Positions 15,092 to 23,601 of a stretch of DNA of 37,465 nucleotides are shown here, in pieces; the stretch's first letter is position 1, and every line of letters starts with the position of its first letter. The stretch covers positions 1-37,465 of the forward strand of contig NZ_MUNF01000037.1 in the NCBI RefSeq assembly GCF_002154555.1, in the 5' to 3' direction. The notes under the pieces are model-generated. The model worked only from the letters and a program-made list of their open reading frames with translations, did not search any database and was not told the origin of the DNA. The position numbers were made by a program, and so were the translations under genes. Source of the stretch: Streptomyces murinus. GTDB taxonomy: Bacteria > Actinomycetota > Actinomycetes > Streptomycetales > Streptomycetaceae.

Positions 15092-17020
15092 GTGCCGCTG
15101 CTGACCCGCATCACGGGACCGCGCGATCTGGACCGGCTCAGCCTGGAGGAGCTGGACCAGCTGGCAGGGGAGATCAGGACCTTCCTCGTGGAGGAGGTCT
15201 CCAAGACCGGCGGACACCTCGGCCCGAACCTCGGCGTGGTCGAGCTCACCATCGCCCTGCACCGGGTGTTCGAGTCCCCCAAGGACAAGGTGCTCTTCGA
15301 CACCGGCCACCAGTCCTATGTGCACAAGCTCCTCACCGGCCGGCAGGACTTCTCCCGGCTGAAGATGAAGGGCGGCCTCTCCGGCTACCCCGCACAGGCC
15401 GAGTCCGCGCACGACGTCATCGAGAACAGCCACGCCTCCACGGTGCTCGGCTGGGCCGACGGCATCGCCAAGGCCAACCAGCTCATGAAGCGCGACAGCC
15501 ATGTCGCCGCCGTCATCGGTGACGGCGCGCTGACCGGCGGCATGGCCTGGGAGGCGCTCAACAACATCGCCGCCGCCAAGGACCGCCCCCTCGTCATCGT
15601 CGTCAACGACAACGAGCGGTCGTACGCCCCCACCATCGGCGGCCTCGCCAACCACCTGGCCACGCTGCGCACCACCGACGGCTACGAGCGCTTCCTCGCC
15701 CGCACCCGCGAGGTGCTGGAGAAGACCCCCGTCGTCGGCCGCCAGCTGTACGAGACCCTGCACGGCGCCAAGAAGGGCCTGAAGGACTTCATCGCCCCGC
15801 AGGGCATGTTCGAGGACCTGGGCCTGAAGTACGTCGGCCCGATCGACGGCCATGACATCGAGGCGCTGGAGTCCGCGCTGGCCCGCGCCAAGCGGTTCGG
15901 CGGCCCGGTCATCGTGCACTGCCTCACCGAGAAGGGCCGCGGCTACCAGCCCGCGCTCCAGGACGAGGCCGACCGCTTCCACGCCGTCGGCAAGATCCAC
16001 CCGGACACCGGCCTGCCGATCGCCGCGTCCGGCGCCGACTGGACCTCCGTGTTCGGCGAGGAGATGGTCAAGCTCGGCGAGGAGCGCGAGGACCTCGTCG
16101 CCATCACCGCGGCCATGCTCCAGCCGGTGGGCCTGGACAAGTTCGCCAAACGCTTCCCCGAACGGGTGTACGACGTCGGGATCGCGGAGCAGCACGGCGC
16201 CGTCTCCGCCGCGGGCCTCGCCCACGCCGGCGTCCACCCCGTCTTCGCCGTCTACGCCACCTTCCTCAACCGCGCCTTCGACCAGGTCCTGATGGACGTG
16301 GCGCTGCACAAGTGCGGCGTCACCTTCGTGCTCGACCGGGCCGGCGTCACCGGCACCGACGGCGCCTCCCACAACGGCATGTGGGACATGTCGATCCTCC
16401 AGGTCGTCCCGGGCCTCAGGATGGCCGCGCCGCGCGACGCCGACCAGGTGCGCGCCCAGCTGCGCGAGGCCGTCGCCGTCGAGGACGCGCCGACCGTGGT
16501 GCGCTTCTCCAAGGGCGCGGTCGGCCCCGCCGTCCCCGCCGTCGGCCGGGTCGGCGGCATGGACGTGCTGCGCGAGGCGGGCACCGAACGGCCCGACGTC
16601 CTCCTGGTCTCCGTCGGCGCCCTCGCCCCGATGTGCCTGGAGATCGCCGGCCTGCTCGACAAGCAGGGCATCTCCACCACCGTGGTCGACCCGCGCTGGG
16701 TCAAGCCCGTGGACGAGGCGATGGCCCCGCTGGCCGAGCGGCACCGGGTCGTCGTCACCGTCGAGGACAACAGCCGGGTCGGCGGCGTCGGCTCCACCAT
16801 CGCGCAGGCGCTGCGCGACGCGGGTGTCGACGTACCGCTGCGCGACTTCGGCATCCCGCCGCGCTTCCTCGACCACGCCTCGCGCGCCGAGGTGCTCACC
16901 GAGATCGGGCTCACCGCGCCCGACATCGCCCGCCAGGTGACCGGTCTGGTCGCCAGGCTGGACGGCCGGTTCGACCGTACGGCGGACCCGGTGGACTCCG
17001 TGGAAACCGCGCGCGACTAG
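15092..17020 (+). CDS. dxs: 1-deoxy-D-xylulose-5-phosphate synthase
   Basis: This 642-residue cytoplasmic enzyme condenses pyruvate and glyceraldehyde 3-phosphate to DXP, the first step of the MEP isoprenoid pathway, using thiamine diphosphate and magnesium. GTG 15092 has AAGGAGG five bases upstream; an upstream in-frame stretch lies over the xylH terminator and is rejected. Visible motifs are [12 protein letters not shown] near 46, [10 protein letters not shown] near 70, the ThDP/metal motif GDGALTGG at about 143 with its partner [11 protein letters not shown] near 170, the DXS-specific GPIDGHD near 250, and catalytic Glu366 in DVGIAEQHG. The length is normal. In S. coelicolor a dxs gene lies in the same place (SCO6013, from memory). 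Streptomyces often have two dxs copies; whether this is the only one cannot be seen. Confidence 0.95.
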   Translation: MPLLTRITGPRDLDRLSLEELDQLAGEIRTFLVEEVSKTGGHLGPNLGVVELTIALHRVFESPKDKVLFDTGHQSYVHKLLTGRQDFSRLKMKGGLSGYPAQAESAHDVIENSHASTVLGWADGIAKANQLMKRDSHVAAVIGDGALTGGMAWEALNNIAAAKDRPLVIVVNDNERSYAPTIGGLANHLATLRTTDGYERFLARTREVLEKTPVVGRQLYETLHGAKKGLKDFIAPQGMFEDLGLKYVGPIDGHDIEALESALARAKRFGGPVIVHCLTEKGRGYQPALQDEADRFHAVGKIHPDTGLPIAASGADWTSVFGEEMVKLGEEREDLVAITAAMLQPVGLDKFAKRFPERVYDVGIAEQHGAVSAAGLAHAGVHPVFAVYATFLNRAFDQVLMDVALHKCGVTFVLDRAGVTGTDGASHNGMWDMSILQVVPGLRMAAPRDADQVRAQLREAVAVEDAPTVVRFSKGAVGPAVPAVGRVGGMDVLREAGTERPDVLLVSVGALAPMCLEIAGLLDKQGISTTVVDPRWVKPVDEAMAPLAERHRVVVTVEDNSRVGGVGSTIAQALRDAGVDVPLRDFGIPPRFLDHASRAEVLTEIGLTAPDIARQVTGLVARLDGRFDRTADPVDSVETARD

Positions 17021-17036
17021 GACCGGCGCTCCCAAC

Positions 17037-17078
17037 CGGGCCGGTTCCGCCCCTCCTTGCGGTGGCGGAACCGGCCCG
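17037..17078 (+). terminator. Terminator after dxs
   Basis: CGGGCCGGTTCCGCC (17037-17051) pairs perfectly with GGCGGAACCGGCCCG (17064-17078) around a 12-base loop, 17 bp past the dxs stop. It is one of the longest perfect stems in the window. Confidence 0.9.
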
Positions 17079-17171
17079 CGTGCGTAAGCCTGCCTGTCAC
17101 GGGGCACTCGCGTCCCGGTCCTCTCGATCAAGTCGACCAGGTCGAGGACGACAAGCGTGGGAGGCAGCAAC

Positions 17172-18683
17172 GTGGGCAGCTCGCTCTTCCGGACGAAGAA
17201 CGTCGAGCAATCGATCCGGGACACCGAGGAACCGGAGCATGCGCTCAAGAAGTCGCTCTCCGCGCTCGATCTGACCGTTTTCGGCGTCGGCGTGATCATT
17301 GGTACCGGTATCTTCGTTCTGACCGGACAGGTCGCGAAGAACAACGCCGGACCCGCGGTCGCCCTGGCCTTCGTCGCCGCCGGCGTGGTCTGCGCCCTCG
17401 CCGCCCTGTGCTACGCCGAATTCGCGTCCACGGTCCCGGTGGCGGGCTCGGCGTACACCTTCAGCTACGCCTCCCTGGGCGAGCTGCCCGCCTGGATCAT
17501 CGGCTGGGACCTGGTCCTGGAGTTCGCGCTCGGCACCGCGGTGGTCGCGGTCGGCTGGTCCGGCTACATCCGCTCACTGCTGGACAACGCGGGCTGGCAC
17601 CTGCCGGAGTACCTCTCCGGACGCGACGGCGCCCACGGCTTCGGCTTCGACATCCTCGCCGCGCTCCTGGTGCTCGTCCTGACCGCGATCCTCGTCCTCG
17701 GCATGAAGCTCTCGGCCCGGATCACCTCGCTGGTCGTCGCGATCAAAGTGGCCGTCGTGCTCATTGTGATCATCGCGGGCGCGTTCTTCGTGCAGTCCCG
17801 CAACTACCACCCCTTCATCCCGCCGGCCCAGCCGGTGCCGGCCGGTGCCAGCCTCAAGGCGCCGCTGGTGCAGCTGATGTTCGGCTGGGCGCCCGCCAAC
17901 TTCGGCGTGATGGGCATCTTCACCGCCGCCTCGGTGGTGTTCTTCGCCTTCATCGGCTTCGACATCGTGGCCACCGCGGCCGAGGAGACCCGCAACCCGC
18001 AACGGGACGTGCCACGCGGCATCCTCGGCTCGCTGATCATCTGCACCGTGCTCTACGTGGCCGTCTCCGTCGTCGTCACCGGCATGCAGAACTACACCCA
18101 GCTGTCCGTGGACGCCCCGCTCGCCGACGCCTTCAAATCCATCGGGCACCCCTGGTACGCGGGCGTGATCAGCTTCGGCGCCGCCATCGGACTGACCACC
18201 GTGTGCCTGATCCTGCTGCTCGGCCAGACCCGGGTGTTCTTCGCGATGAGCCGCGACGGGCTGCTGCCGCGCTTCTTCTCCCGGGTGCACCCCCGGTTCC
18301 GGACCCCGCACCGGCCGACCATCCTGCTCGGTGTGATCATCGCGATCGTCGCCGGTTTCACCAGCCTCAGCGAGCTTGCTGAACTGGTCAATATCGGCAC
18401 ATTGTTCGCGTTCGTGGTCGTAGCGATCAGCGTGATCATTCTGCGCAAGACGCGCCCCGACCTGCCCCGCGCCTTCCGCACCCCCTGGGTTCCGGTCGTT
18501 CCGATCGTCTCCGTGTGCGCCACGCTCTGGCTGATGCTCAATCTGCCCGCCGAGACCTGGCTGCGGTTCGCCATCTGGATGGTGATCGGCTTCGCCGTCT
18601 ACTTCCTCTACGGCCGCTCGCACAGCCGGCTCGCCCACCCCGAGCAGCCGTCGGAGCCGGAGCCCGCGCCGCCGATCTCGTGA
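17172..18683 (+). CDS. APC-family amino acid permease
   Basis: This 503-residue inner-membrane amino acid transporter is of the APC superfamily (cationic amino acid transporter-like). The GTG at 17172 has GGGAGG seven bases upstream and yields MGSSLFRTKNVEQSIRDTEE; an earlier GTG at 17157 is possible. The APC signature is clear at TM1 (FGVGVIIGTGIFVLTG), and YAEFASTVPVAGSAYTFSYA marks TM3. About 12 membrane spans are visible, with the conserved FFAFIGFDIVATAAEETRNP in the middle. It ends in a short Pro/Glu-rich tail. It stands alone between strong terminators, so its neighbours give no hint of the substrate. Confidence 0.92.
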   Translation: MGSSLFRTKNVEQSIRDTEEPEHALKKSLSALDLTVFGVGVIIGTGIFVLTGQVAKNNAGPAVALAFVAAGVVCALAALCYAEFASTVPVAGSAYTFSYASLGELPAWIIGWDLVLEFALGTAVVAVGWSGYIRSLLDNAGWHLPEYLSGRDGAHGFGFDILAALLVLVLTAILVLGMKLSARITSLVVAIKVAVVLIVIIAGAFFVQSRNYHPFIPPAQPVPAGASLKAPLVQLMFGWAPANFGVMGIFTAASVVFFAFIGFDIVATAAEETRNPQRDVPRGILGSLIICTVLYVAVSVVVTGMQNYTQLSVDAPLADAFKSIGHPWYAGVISFGAAIGLTTVCLILLLGQTRVFFAMSRDGLLPRFFSRVHPRFRTPHRPTILLGVIIAIVAGFTSLSELAELVNIGTLFAFVVVAISVIILRKTRPDLPRAFRTPWVPVVPIVSVCATLWLMLNLPAETWLRFAIWMVIGFAVYFLYGRSHSRLAHPEQPSEPEPAPPIS

Positions 18684-18684
18684 C

Positions 18685-18704
18685 CGCCCCGGTGACGCGG
18701 GGCG
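18685..18704. terminator. Terminator between permease and NYN genes
   Basis: CGCCCCG (18685-18691) and CGGGGCG (18698-18704) form a seven-bp stem with a six-base loop in the 37-bp gap between two convergent stops. It can serve both genes. Confidence 0.5.
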
Positions 18705-18720
18705 CCGCGGCGGCCCCGGC

Positions 18721-19098
18721 TCAGCCGAGCACCGCGCGCGGCCCGGTCACCCCCGCCCCCAGCGCCGTCACCCGGCGCCGCAGCTCACGGTCCGCGGTGA
18801 CGACCAGACAGGTACGGCCCGCCGCCTCCCCGGCCAGCTCCACGATCCGGTCGTCCCCGCTGCCGGGCGCCTCCGCCACCCGCACCCCCGGCACCGACGC
18901 CACCCCGCGCGCGGCGCCCTCGACCACCAGCACCAGTTCGAGCGGCCCGGGCAGCTCCGCCGTACCGGAGTCGGCGTACGCCACCAGGCGGTCGCGCAGC
19001 CGTTCGGCGGCTCCGCGCCGGTCGCGCCACCAGCCGTCGGGCACCGAGCCGACCACATTGGCGCCGTCGACGATGAGCAGAGGCAGGTCGTTCGTCAT
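18721..19098 (-). CDS. NYN-domain (PIN-like) putative RNase
   Basis: This 125-residue protein begins MTNDLPLLIVDGANVVGSVPDG. The DGANVVGS motif with the early Asp, and later Asp residues in GSGDDRIVELA and VVTADRELRRRV, match NYN/PIN-fold nucleases, where these acidic residues bind metal. Such stand-alone proteins are common in actinobacteria and have no defined substrate. Start 19098 is chosen because it leaves only five residues before the first beta strand; 19107 is also possible. It is divergent from the propeller-like gene, with about 55 bp between starts, and convergent with the permease. Confidence 0.75.
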   Translation of the reverse strand: MTNDLPLLIVDGANVVGSVPDGWWRDRRGAAERLRDRLVAYADSGTAELPGPLELVLVVEGAARGVASVPGVRVAEAPGSGDDRIVELAGEAAGRTCLVVTADRELRRRVTALGAGVTGPRAVLG

Positions 19099-19153
19099 GC
19101 CTGCCATGGTGCCCGCTCGCCGGGCGCACAGGGTCCCGGCTTAAAGTGACCGG

Positions 19154-20170
19154 GTGAACGGAGACTGGCTCCTGCGCGGCCGCGACGGCCGGCTCAGCGT
19201 CTACCAGTCGTCGGGCGACGCCGTCCTGTGCCGGGCGGAGAGCACCCCCGGCGGCCCCTGGACCGGTCCGCGCAAGGTAGGCGGCGAACAGAGACTGCAC
19301 CCCGTCCCGGCCCTCGGCCAGGGCGCGGACGGCTACACCCACCTGGTGTCCTGGCGGCCCACCGGCAAGGGCGAGTCGGGCCTCGTGCACTCCACCCACT
19401 ACCGCGCCCACCTCGCCGCCCTGGACTGGAGCCCGGTCGGCCACCCCGACAAGAAGGGCGACCGCACCGGACAGCCCGCCGTCGCCGTGGACGCGCAGGG
19501 CCGCGCCCACGTCTTCGTGCGCAACAAGGGCGGCGGCGTCAGCATGCTCGCGCAGAAGGAGAAGGGCGGCTGGGAGCCCTGGCGGGACCTCGGCGGCAAG
19601 GGCGTCCAGGACGGACTCGCCGCGGTGACGGGGGAGTCCGGCAGGGTCGAGCTGTACGCGGCGGGCCCCGAGGGCGTCCTGTACTGGCGTCAGGAGGCCC
19701 CCGGCGCCCAGCCGGTACTCCAGGAGCCCCTGAAGGCCCCGGTCCGCCCAGGGACCCTGTACGCCCTCGCCACGTCCGCCGCGAGCACGACGCTCTACTA
19801 CACCGGCACCGACGGCGAACTGTGCGCCTGGCGGCCCGGCGGCGAACCGGTCACCCTGCTGACGGCCGCGGGCCACGGCCCGGTCAGCGCCGTCCGCTGC
19901 GACCTCGAGGGCCACGACTGCACCCTGCTGGCCCAGCGCTCCGCCACCGGCCGCGTCGCCTTCGCCGCCTACCCGACCGAACTGGAGTCCGCGGGCGCCT
20001 GGTGGACCGAGTCGGGCCCCCGGCTGACGGTGGACGCCCGGGTGTCCCTCGCGACCGACGAGGACGGCCGGGTGGTCGCGGCGACCCTCTCCCCGTCGAT
20101 CGGCCAACTCCTCCTGACCCGCCGCAAAGCCGAACCGGGCCTCGCGCTGGAGGCGTGGCGGACCGTCTGA
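19154..20170 (+). CDS. Beta-propeller-like protein, function unknown
   Basis: This 338-residue cytoplasmic protein has no signal peptide and starts at GTG 19154. Irregular repeats of about 45-50 residues contain Trp-rich beta-strand patterns (DWLLRGRDGRLSVYQSS, AHVFVRNKGGGVSMLAQK, RVELYAAGPEGVLYWRQE, STTLYYTGTDGELCAWRPG), which resemble PLL/tectonin-type propellers that bind glycans or act as scaffolds. No catalytic motif is visible. It is divergent from the NYN gene and followed by a secreted protein gene 127 bp downstream. I do not recognise a specific family, and the propeller reading is an inference from repeat spacing. Confidence 0.7.
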   Translation: MNGDWLLRGRDGRLSVYQSSGDAVLCRAESTPGGPWTGPRKVGGEQRLHPVPALGQGADGYTHLVSWRPTGKGESGLVHSTHYRAHLAALDWSPVGHPDKKGDRTGQPAVAVDAQGRAHVFVRNKGGGVSMLAQKEKGGWEPWRDLGGKGVQDGLAAVTGESGRVELYAAGPEGVLYWRQEAPGAQPVLQEPLKAPVRPGTLYALATSAASTTLYYTGTDGELCAWRPGGEPVTLLTAAGHGPVSAVRCDLEGHDCTLLAQRSATGRVAFAAYPTELESAGAWWTESGPRLTVDARVSLATDEDGRVVAATLSPSIGQLLLTRRKAEPGLALEAWRTV

Positions 20171-20297
20171 ACCCGCGACCGGCGCGAGCCCGCCGCCGAA
20201 GGAACCGCCCGCCGGACCGTTCCCCGACCGGGCCCCGCCTCGTTCCCCATCCGGCCGCCGCGTGCGCCACGCGGCACCGGACGACGAAGGAACGACC

Positions 20298-20837
20298 ATG
20301 AAGCTCAGGCACCTTGCCCGCGCCACCGCCGCGGCCGCCGCCCTGGCGGTGTCCGTACTCGCGGCCCCCGCGACCGCGTCCGCCGACGACGGCCCGCACC
20401 CCGAGGTCGGGACCCACTGCACCGGCTGGGAGGAGGTCTACGGCCGCGACGGCTACACCTTCACCGCGTTCCGGACCTGCGTCCAGGTCGGCGACCGCGA
20501 AGGGCGGTCCGCCATGTACATCGAGACCGACAAGAACACCTACTGGTGGGGCGGTGCCTGGTACAACACCACCCCCGGCTACGACGCCCGGGTGTCGGCC
20601 ACCGTCACCATGGACGCCAACCCGGTCCAGGGCGGTCCGTCCGTCAGCCGGCGGGGCTCCTGGACCCAGACGTCCCGCGGCGAGGAACTGGTCTTCGGCC
20701 CCATCGGGATCATCAGGTGCGGCGTCCGCCACCTCGACATGTCCTACTACCAGGTCGGCGGCTACTACGACGCGGACCGCGCGATCGATGTGAAGCGGTC
20801 CTACGACGACTTCGTCATCCCCTGCTCCTTCGACTGA
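20298..20837 (+). CDS. Small secreted protein, function unknown
   Basis: This 179-residue protein starts at ATG 20298, with AAGGA seven bases upstream. A classic signal peptide (KLRHLARATAAAAALAVSVL) is probably cleaved after ATASA near residue 29. The mature part of about 150 residues is rich in Trp, Tyr and Gly and has four cysteines (THC, RTC, IRC, IPC), which suggests two disulfides. A beta-rich secreted fold is likely. No enzyme motif is seen. Its stop lies 44 bp before the IS30 element, and one arm of its presumed terminator (20859-20872) is separated from the other by the insertion. Confidence 0.75.
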   Translation: MKLRHLARATAAAAALAVSVLAAPATASADDGPHPEVGTHCTGWEEVYGRDGYTFTAFRTCVQVGDREGRSAMYIETDKNTYWWGGAWYNTTPGYDARVSATVTMDANPVQGGPSVSRRGSWTQTSRGEELVFGPIGIIRCGVRHLDMSYYQVGGYYDADRAIDVKRSYDDFVIPCSFD

Positions 20838-20858
20838 GCCACGCCGGGCGGACGTACG

Positions 20859-20872
20859 GAAGGGCCCCCGCC
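20859..20872 (+). terminator. Left arm of a terminator split by IS30
   Basis: GAAGGGCCCCCGCC lies 21 bp past the secreted-protein stop and nine bases before the IS. Its complement, with one G-U wobble, is at 22226-22239 on the far side of the IS. A weak local GGCGG/CCGCC stem is an alternative. Confidence 0.5.
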
Positions 20873-20881
20873 GAGCTTTAG

Positions 20882-20902
20882 TTCTAGTGGTCGTTGCAAC
20901 AC
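20882..20902 (+). repeat. IS30 left terminal inverted repeat
   Basis: This is the left end of the IS. It begins TTCTAGTGGTCGTT and ends GCAACAC; it differs from the right repeat at positions 4, 7 and 14. Confidence 0.8.
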
Positions 20903-20920
20903 CCCAGCTCAAGGGGTGCG

Positions 20921-22189
20921 ATGGACTTCGAGGTCCGCAAGAGCAGGAAGCCGCAGGGGCCCCGGAAGTTGGTCCGTGAGCGGGCCGCATACTTCCGGCT
21001 CATGGAGCAGGGTTACAGCACCCGGGAGGCGGCCCGGATCGTCGGTATAGACCGGCGCACGGGCATGAAGTGGCGTAACGGTCACCATGCGCCCGGGAAC
21101 CTTCGCAAGGCGGTTCCTCCGATCTACCAGGAGCAGGGGCAGAGCCCCGACAACCTGCACGGTCCGGAGGAACCGCCCGCCCGCTCGTCGCGGTATCTCC
21201 AGGAGCACGACCGCATCCACATCGCCGACCGGCTGCGCGAGAAGGCATCGGTCCGGCAGATCGCCGCCGAGCTGGGCCGCAGCCCTTCGACGATCAGCCG
21301 CGAGATACGCCGCAACCGTCGCCCGATGCCCAGGGGCGGTTTCGTCTACCGCCCGTTCGAGGCGGACCGCAGGGCCACACGACGCCGTGCACGGCCGAAG
21401 ACCGGCAAGATCGGCCAGAACCCCGAGCTGCGGGACTTCATCCAGCAGCACCTCGCGATGCGGTGGAGCCCCGAGCAGATCTGCCAGGCTCTGCGGGCAC
21501 GCTTCCCCGACCGGCCGGAGATGCACGTGACCCACGAGACGATCCACCAGGCCCTCTACGTCCAGGGCCGCGGTGAACTCCGCCGGGAACTGACCCGTGC
21601 TCTTCGCACCGGCCGGGCCCGCCGGCGCCCGCACCGCCAGGCCCACAAGCGCGCCTCCCGCGCCATCAAGGACATGGTCCTGATCAGCGAACGGCCCGCC
21701 GAAGCCGCCGACCGGGCCGTCCCCGGCCACTGGGAAGGCGACCTCATCATCGGCAAGGACGGCCGCTCAGCCATCGGCACCCTGGTCGAGCGGGCCACCC
21801 GCTACGTGATGCTCGTGCACCTGCCAATCGGTCACAGCGCGATGGCGACCCGCAACGCGCTCACCGCCACCGTCCAGACCCTTCCGCCACATCTGTGGCG
21901 GTCTCTGACCTGGGACCAGGGCTCGGAGATGGCCGCCCATCGCAGCTTCACCGTCGCCACGGACATCCCGGTCTACTTCTGTGACCCGGCCAGCCCCTGG
22001 CAGCGCGGCTCGAACGAGAACACCAACGGCCTGCTGCGACAGTACTTCCCCAAGGGAACCGACCTCAGCGGCCACACCATCGAGCACCTTCAGGCCGTGG
22101 CCGCCGAACTCAACAGCCGCCCACGCAAAACGCTCGGCTGGGAAACCCCAGCCGAGCGCCTCGCTAAACTCCTGGCGACAGCCAGTTGA
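20921..22189 (+). CDS. IS30-family transposase
   Basis: This 422-residue DDE transposase has an N-terminal helix-turn-helix (MEQGYSTREAARIVGIDRRT, about residues 22-41) and the IS30 second helix-turn-helix (SVRQIAAELGRSPSTISREI, about 108-127). The catalytic core shows GHWEGDLIIG (first Asp), LTWDQGSEM (second Asp) and WQRGSNENTNGLLRQYFPKG (Glu), the last being the IS30 signature. ATG 20921 follows AAGGGG; the TTG at 20894 would lie inside the inverted repeat and is less likely. The frame is intact, so the element may still be mobile. Confidence 0.93.
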   Translation: MDFEVRKSRKPQGPRKLVRERAAYFRLMEQGYSTREAARIVGIDRRTGMKWRNGHHAPGNLRKAVPPIYQEQGQSPDNLHGPEEPPARSSRYLQEHDRIHIADRLREKASVRQIAAELGRSPSTISREIRRNRRPMPRGGFVYRPFEADRRATRRRARPKTGKIGQNPELRDFIQQHLAMRWSPEQICQALRARFPDRPEMHVTHETIHQALYVQGRGELRRELTRALRTGRARRRPHRQAHKRASRAIKDMVLISERPAEAADRAVPGHWEGDLIIGKDGRSAIGTLVERATRYVMLVHLPIGHSAMATRNALTATVQTLPPHLWRSLTWDQGSEMAAHRSFTVATDIPVYFCDPASPWQRGSNENTNGLLRQYFPKGTDLSGHTIEHLQAVAAELNSRPRKTLGWETPAERLAKLLATAS

Positions 22190-22194
22190 TCACT

Positions 22195-22215
22195 GTGTTG
22201 CTACGACCCCTGGAA
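22195..22215 (-). repeat. IS30 right terminal inverted repeat
   Basis: Read on the minus strand it begins TTCCAGGGGTCGTA and ends GCAACAC, matching the left end at 18 of 21 positions. Confidence 0.8.
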
Positions 22216-22225
22216 TTCGCCAGCA

Positions 22226-22239
22226 GGTGGGGGCCCTTC
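22226..22239 (-). terminator. Right arm of a terminator split by IS30 (fabF side)
   Basis: On the minus strand GAAGGGCCCCCACC follows the fabF stop by 11 bp and then runs into the IS after about ten bases. Its partner arm is missing locally but present beyond the IS at 20859-20872. fabF transcripts may therefore read into the IS. Confidence 0.5.
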
Positions 22240-22250
22240 TCGCTGCGTAC

Positions 22251-23537
22251 TCAGATCGTGCGGAACGCCAGCACCACGTTGTGGCCGCCGAACCCGAACG
22301 AGTCGTTCAGCGCGGCGATCCGGCCCTCCGGCAGCTGCCGGGCCTCGCCGACCACGACATCCGCGTTGACCTCGGGGTCGAGGTCCTTCACGTTGATCGT
22401 CGGGGGCGCCGTACGGTTCACCAGCGCCAGGATCGACGCCACCGTCTCGATGCCGCCGGCGCCACCGAGCAGATGACCGGTCATCGACTTGGTGCCGGAG
22501 ATCGCCATGTGCTCGACATCGTCGCCGAACACCTTCCACAGCGCCTTGATCTCGGCGACATCACCCTGCGGGGTGGACGTGGCGTGCGCGTTGACGTGTA
22601 CGACCTCGGCCGGCTTCAGATCCGTGCTGTCCAGCAGGTTCTGGAGCGCGTGCGCGATGCCGTTGCCCGAGGGCTCCGGCTGCGTGATGTGATGGCTGTC
22701 GGCGGAGATGCCCTGGCCGACCGCCTCCACGTAGATCCGGGCGCCGCGCGCCTTCGCGTGCTCCTCGGACTCCAGGATGACCACACCGGCGCCCTCGCCG
22801 AGCACGAAGCCGTCGCGGCCCGTGTCGAAGGGCCGGGACGCGCCCGAGGGGTCGTCGTTGTTCTTGGACATCGCCATCATGTTGCCGAAAGCGGCGATGG
22901 GCAGCGGGTGGATCGCGGCCTCGGTGCCACCGGCGATGACCACGTCCGCACGCCCGGTGCGGATCATCTCGATCGCGTACCCGATGGCCTCGGCGCCGGA
23001 GGCGCAGGCCGACACGGGGGTGTGCACGCCGGCGCGGGCGCCCAGGTCGATACCGACGTTGGCCGCCGGGGAGTTGGGCATGAGCATCGGCACGGTGTGC
23101 GGGGAGACGCGGCGTACGCCCTTCTCCTTCAGCACGTCGTACTGGTCCAGAAGCGTCGTCACACCGCCGATGCCAGAGGCGATCACCGTGCCGAGACGGT
23201 CCGGGTTGACGGACGTGCCCGACGCGTCAGCGTCTGATGTCACAGCGCCGGCACGAGCGGTGAAGCCGGCGTCCTGCCAGGCCTCACGCGCGGCGATCAG
23301 CGCGAACTGCGCCGAGCGGTCGAGCTTGCGGGCCTGCGGCCGGGGGATGATCTCACCCGGCTCGACGGCGATACGAGCGGCGATGCGGACCGGCAGGTCC
23401 GCCGCCCACTCCTCTTCCAGAAGACGGACACCGGACTTGCCGGCGACCAGGGCCTCCCAGAACGAAGCTACGTCGCCACCCAGCGGTGTGGTTGCGCCGA
23501 TACCGGTGACGACCACGGTGCGATTGGTCGGGCTCAC
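22251..23537 (-). CDS. fabF: Beta-ketoacyl-ACP synthase II (FabF)
   Basis: This 428-residue condensing enzyme elongates acyl-ACP with malonyl-ACP in type II fatty acid synthesis. The thiolase-fold triad is present: Cys178 in VSACASGAEA, one His in VNAHATSTPQGD and a second His in KSMTGHLLGGAGG. GTG 23537 has GGAGAAA eight bases upstream. It is the last gene of fabD-fabH-acpP-fabF, the standard Streptomyces housekeeping order. It lacks a partner chain-length-factor gene, so this is not a type II polyketide cluster. A hairpin separates it from acpP, and its downstream terminator seems to be split by IS30. In S. coelicolor the next gene is a DUF3145 gene (memory); here the IS comes instead. Confidence 0.96.
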   Translation of the reverse strand: MSPTNRTVVVTGIGATTPLGGDVASFWEALVAGKSGVRLLEEEWAADLPVRIAARIAVEPGEIIPRPQARKLDRSAQFALIAAREAWQDAGFTARAGAVTSDADASGTSVNPDRLGTVIASGIGGVTTLLDQYDVLKEKGVRRVSPHTVPMLMPNSPAANVGIDLGARAGVHTPVSACASGAEAIGYAIEMIRTGRADVVIAGGTEAAIHPLPIAAFGNMMAMSKNNDDPSGASRPFDTGRDGFVLGEGAGVVILESEEHAKARGARIYVEAVGQGISADSHHITQPEPSGNGIAHALQNLLDSTDLKPAEVVHVNAHATSTPQGDVAEIKALWKVFGDDVEHMAISGTKSMTGHLLGGAGGIETVASILALVNRTAPPTINVKDLDPEVNADVVVGEARQLPEGRIAALNDSFGFGGHNVVLAFRTI

Positions 23538-23601
23538 GGGAATTCTTTCTCCAACGGATGCGGGAATCTACGGCGCCACCGCCGGGTGGCGGGGCCTTGC
23601 C

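Larger units (their letters stand above)
20882..22215 (+). mobile_element. IS30-family insertion sequence, complete
   Basis: This 1334-bp element is bounded by 21-bp inverted repeats (20882-20902 and 22195-22215) that match at 18 of 21 positions and share GGTCGT and GCAACAC. It holds one intact transposase gene. No direct target duplication is evident: the flanks read TAG on the left and TTC on the right. IS30 elements are known to favour palindromic targets, and the two flanks here are arms of a terminator-like hairpin. It lies 35 bp past the fabF stop. The element appears full length and possibly active. Confidence 0.88.

Noticed and set aside
11555..17020. xylFGH-dxs as one operon
   Set aside because: A 14-bp perfect terminator stem at 14982-15014 lies between xylH and dxs, and dxs has its own ribosome binding site after a 133-bp gap.
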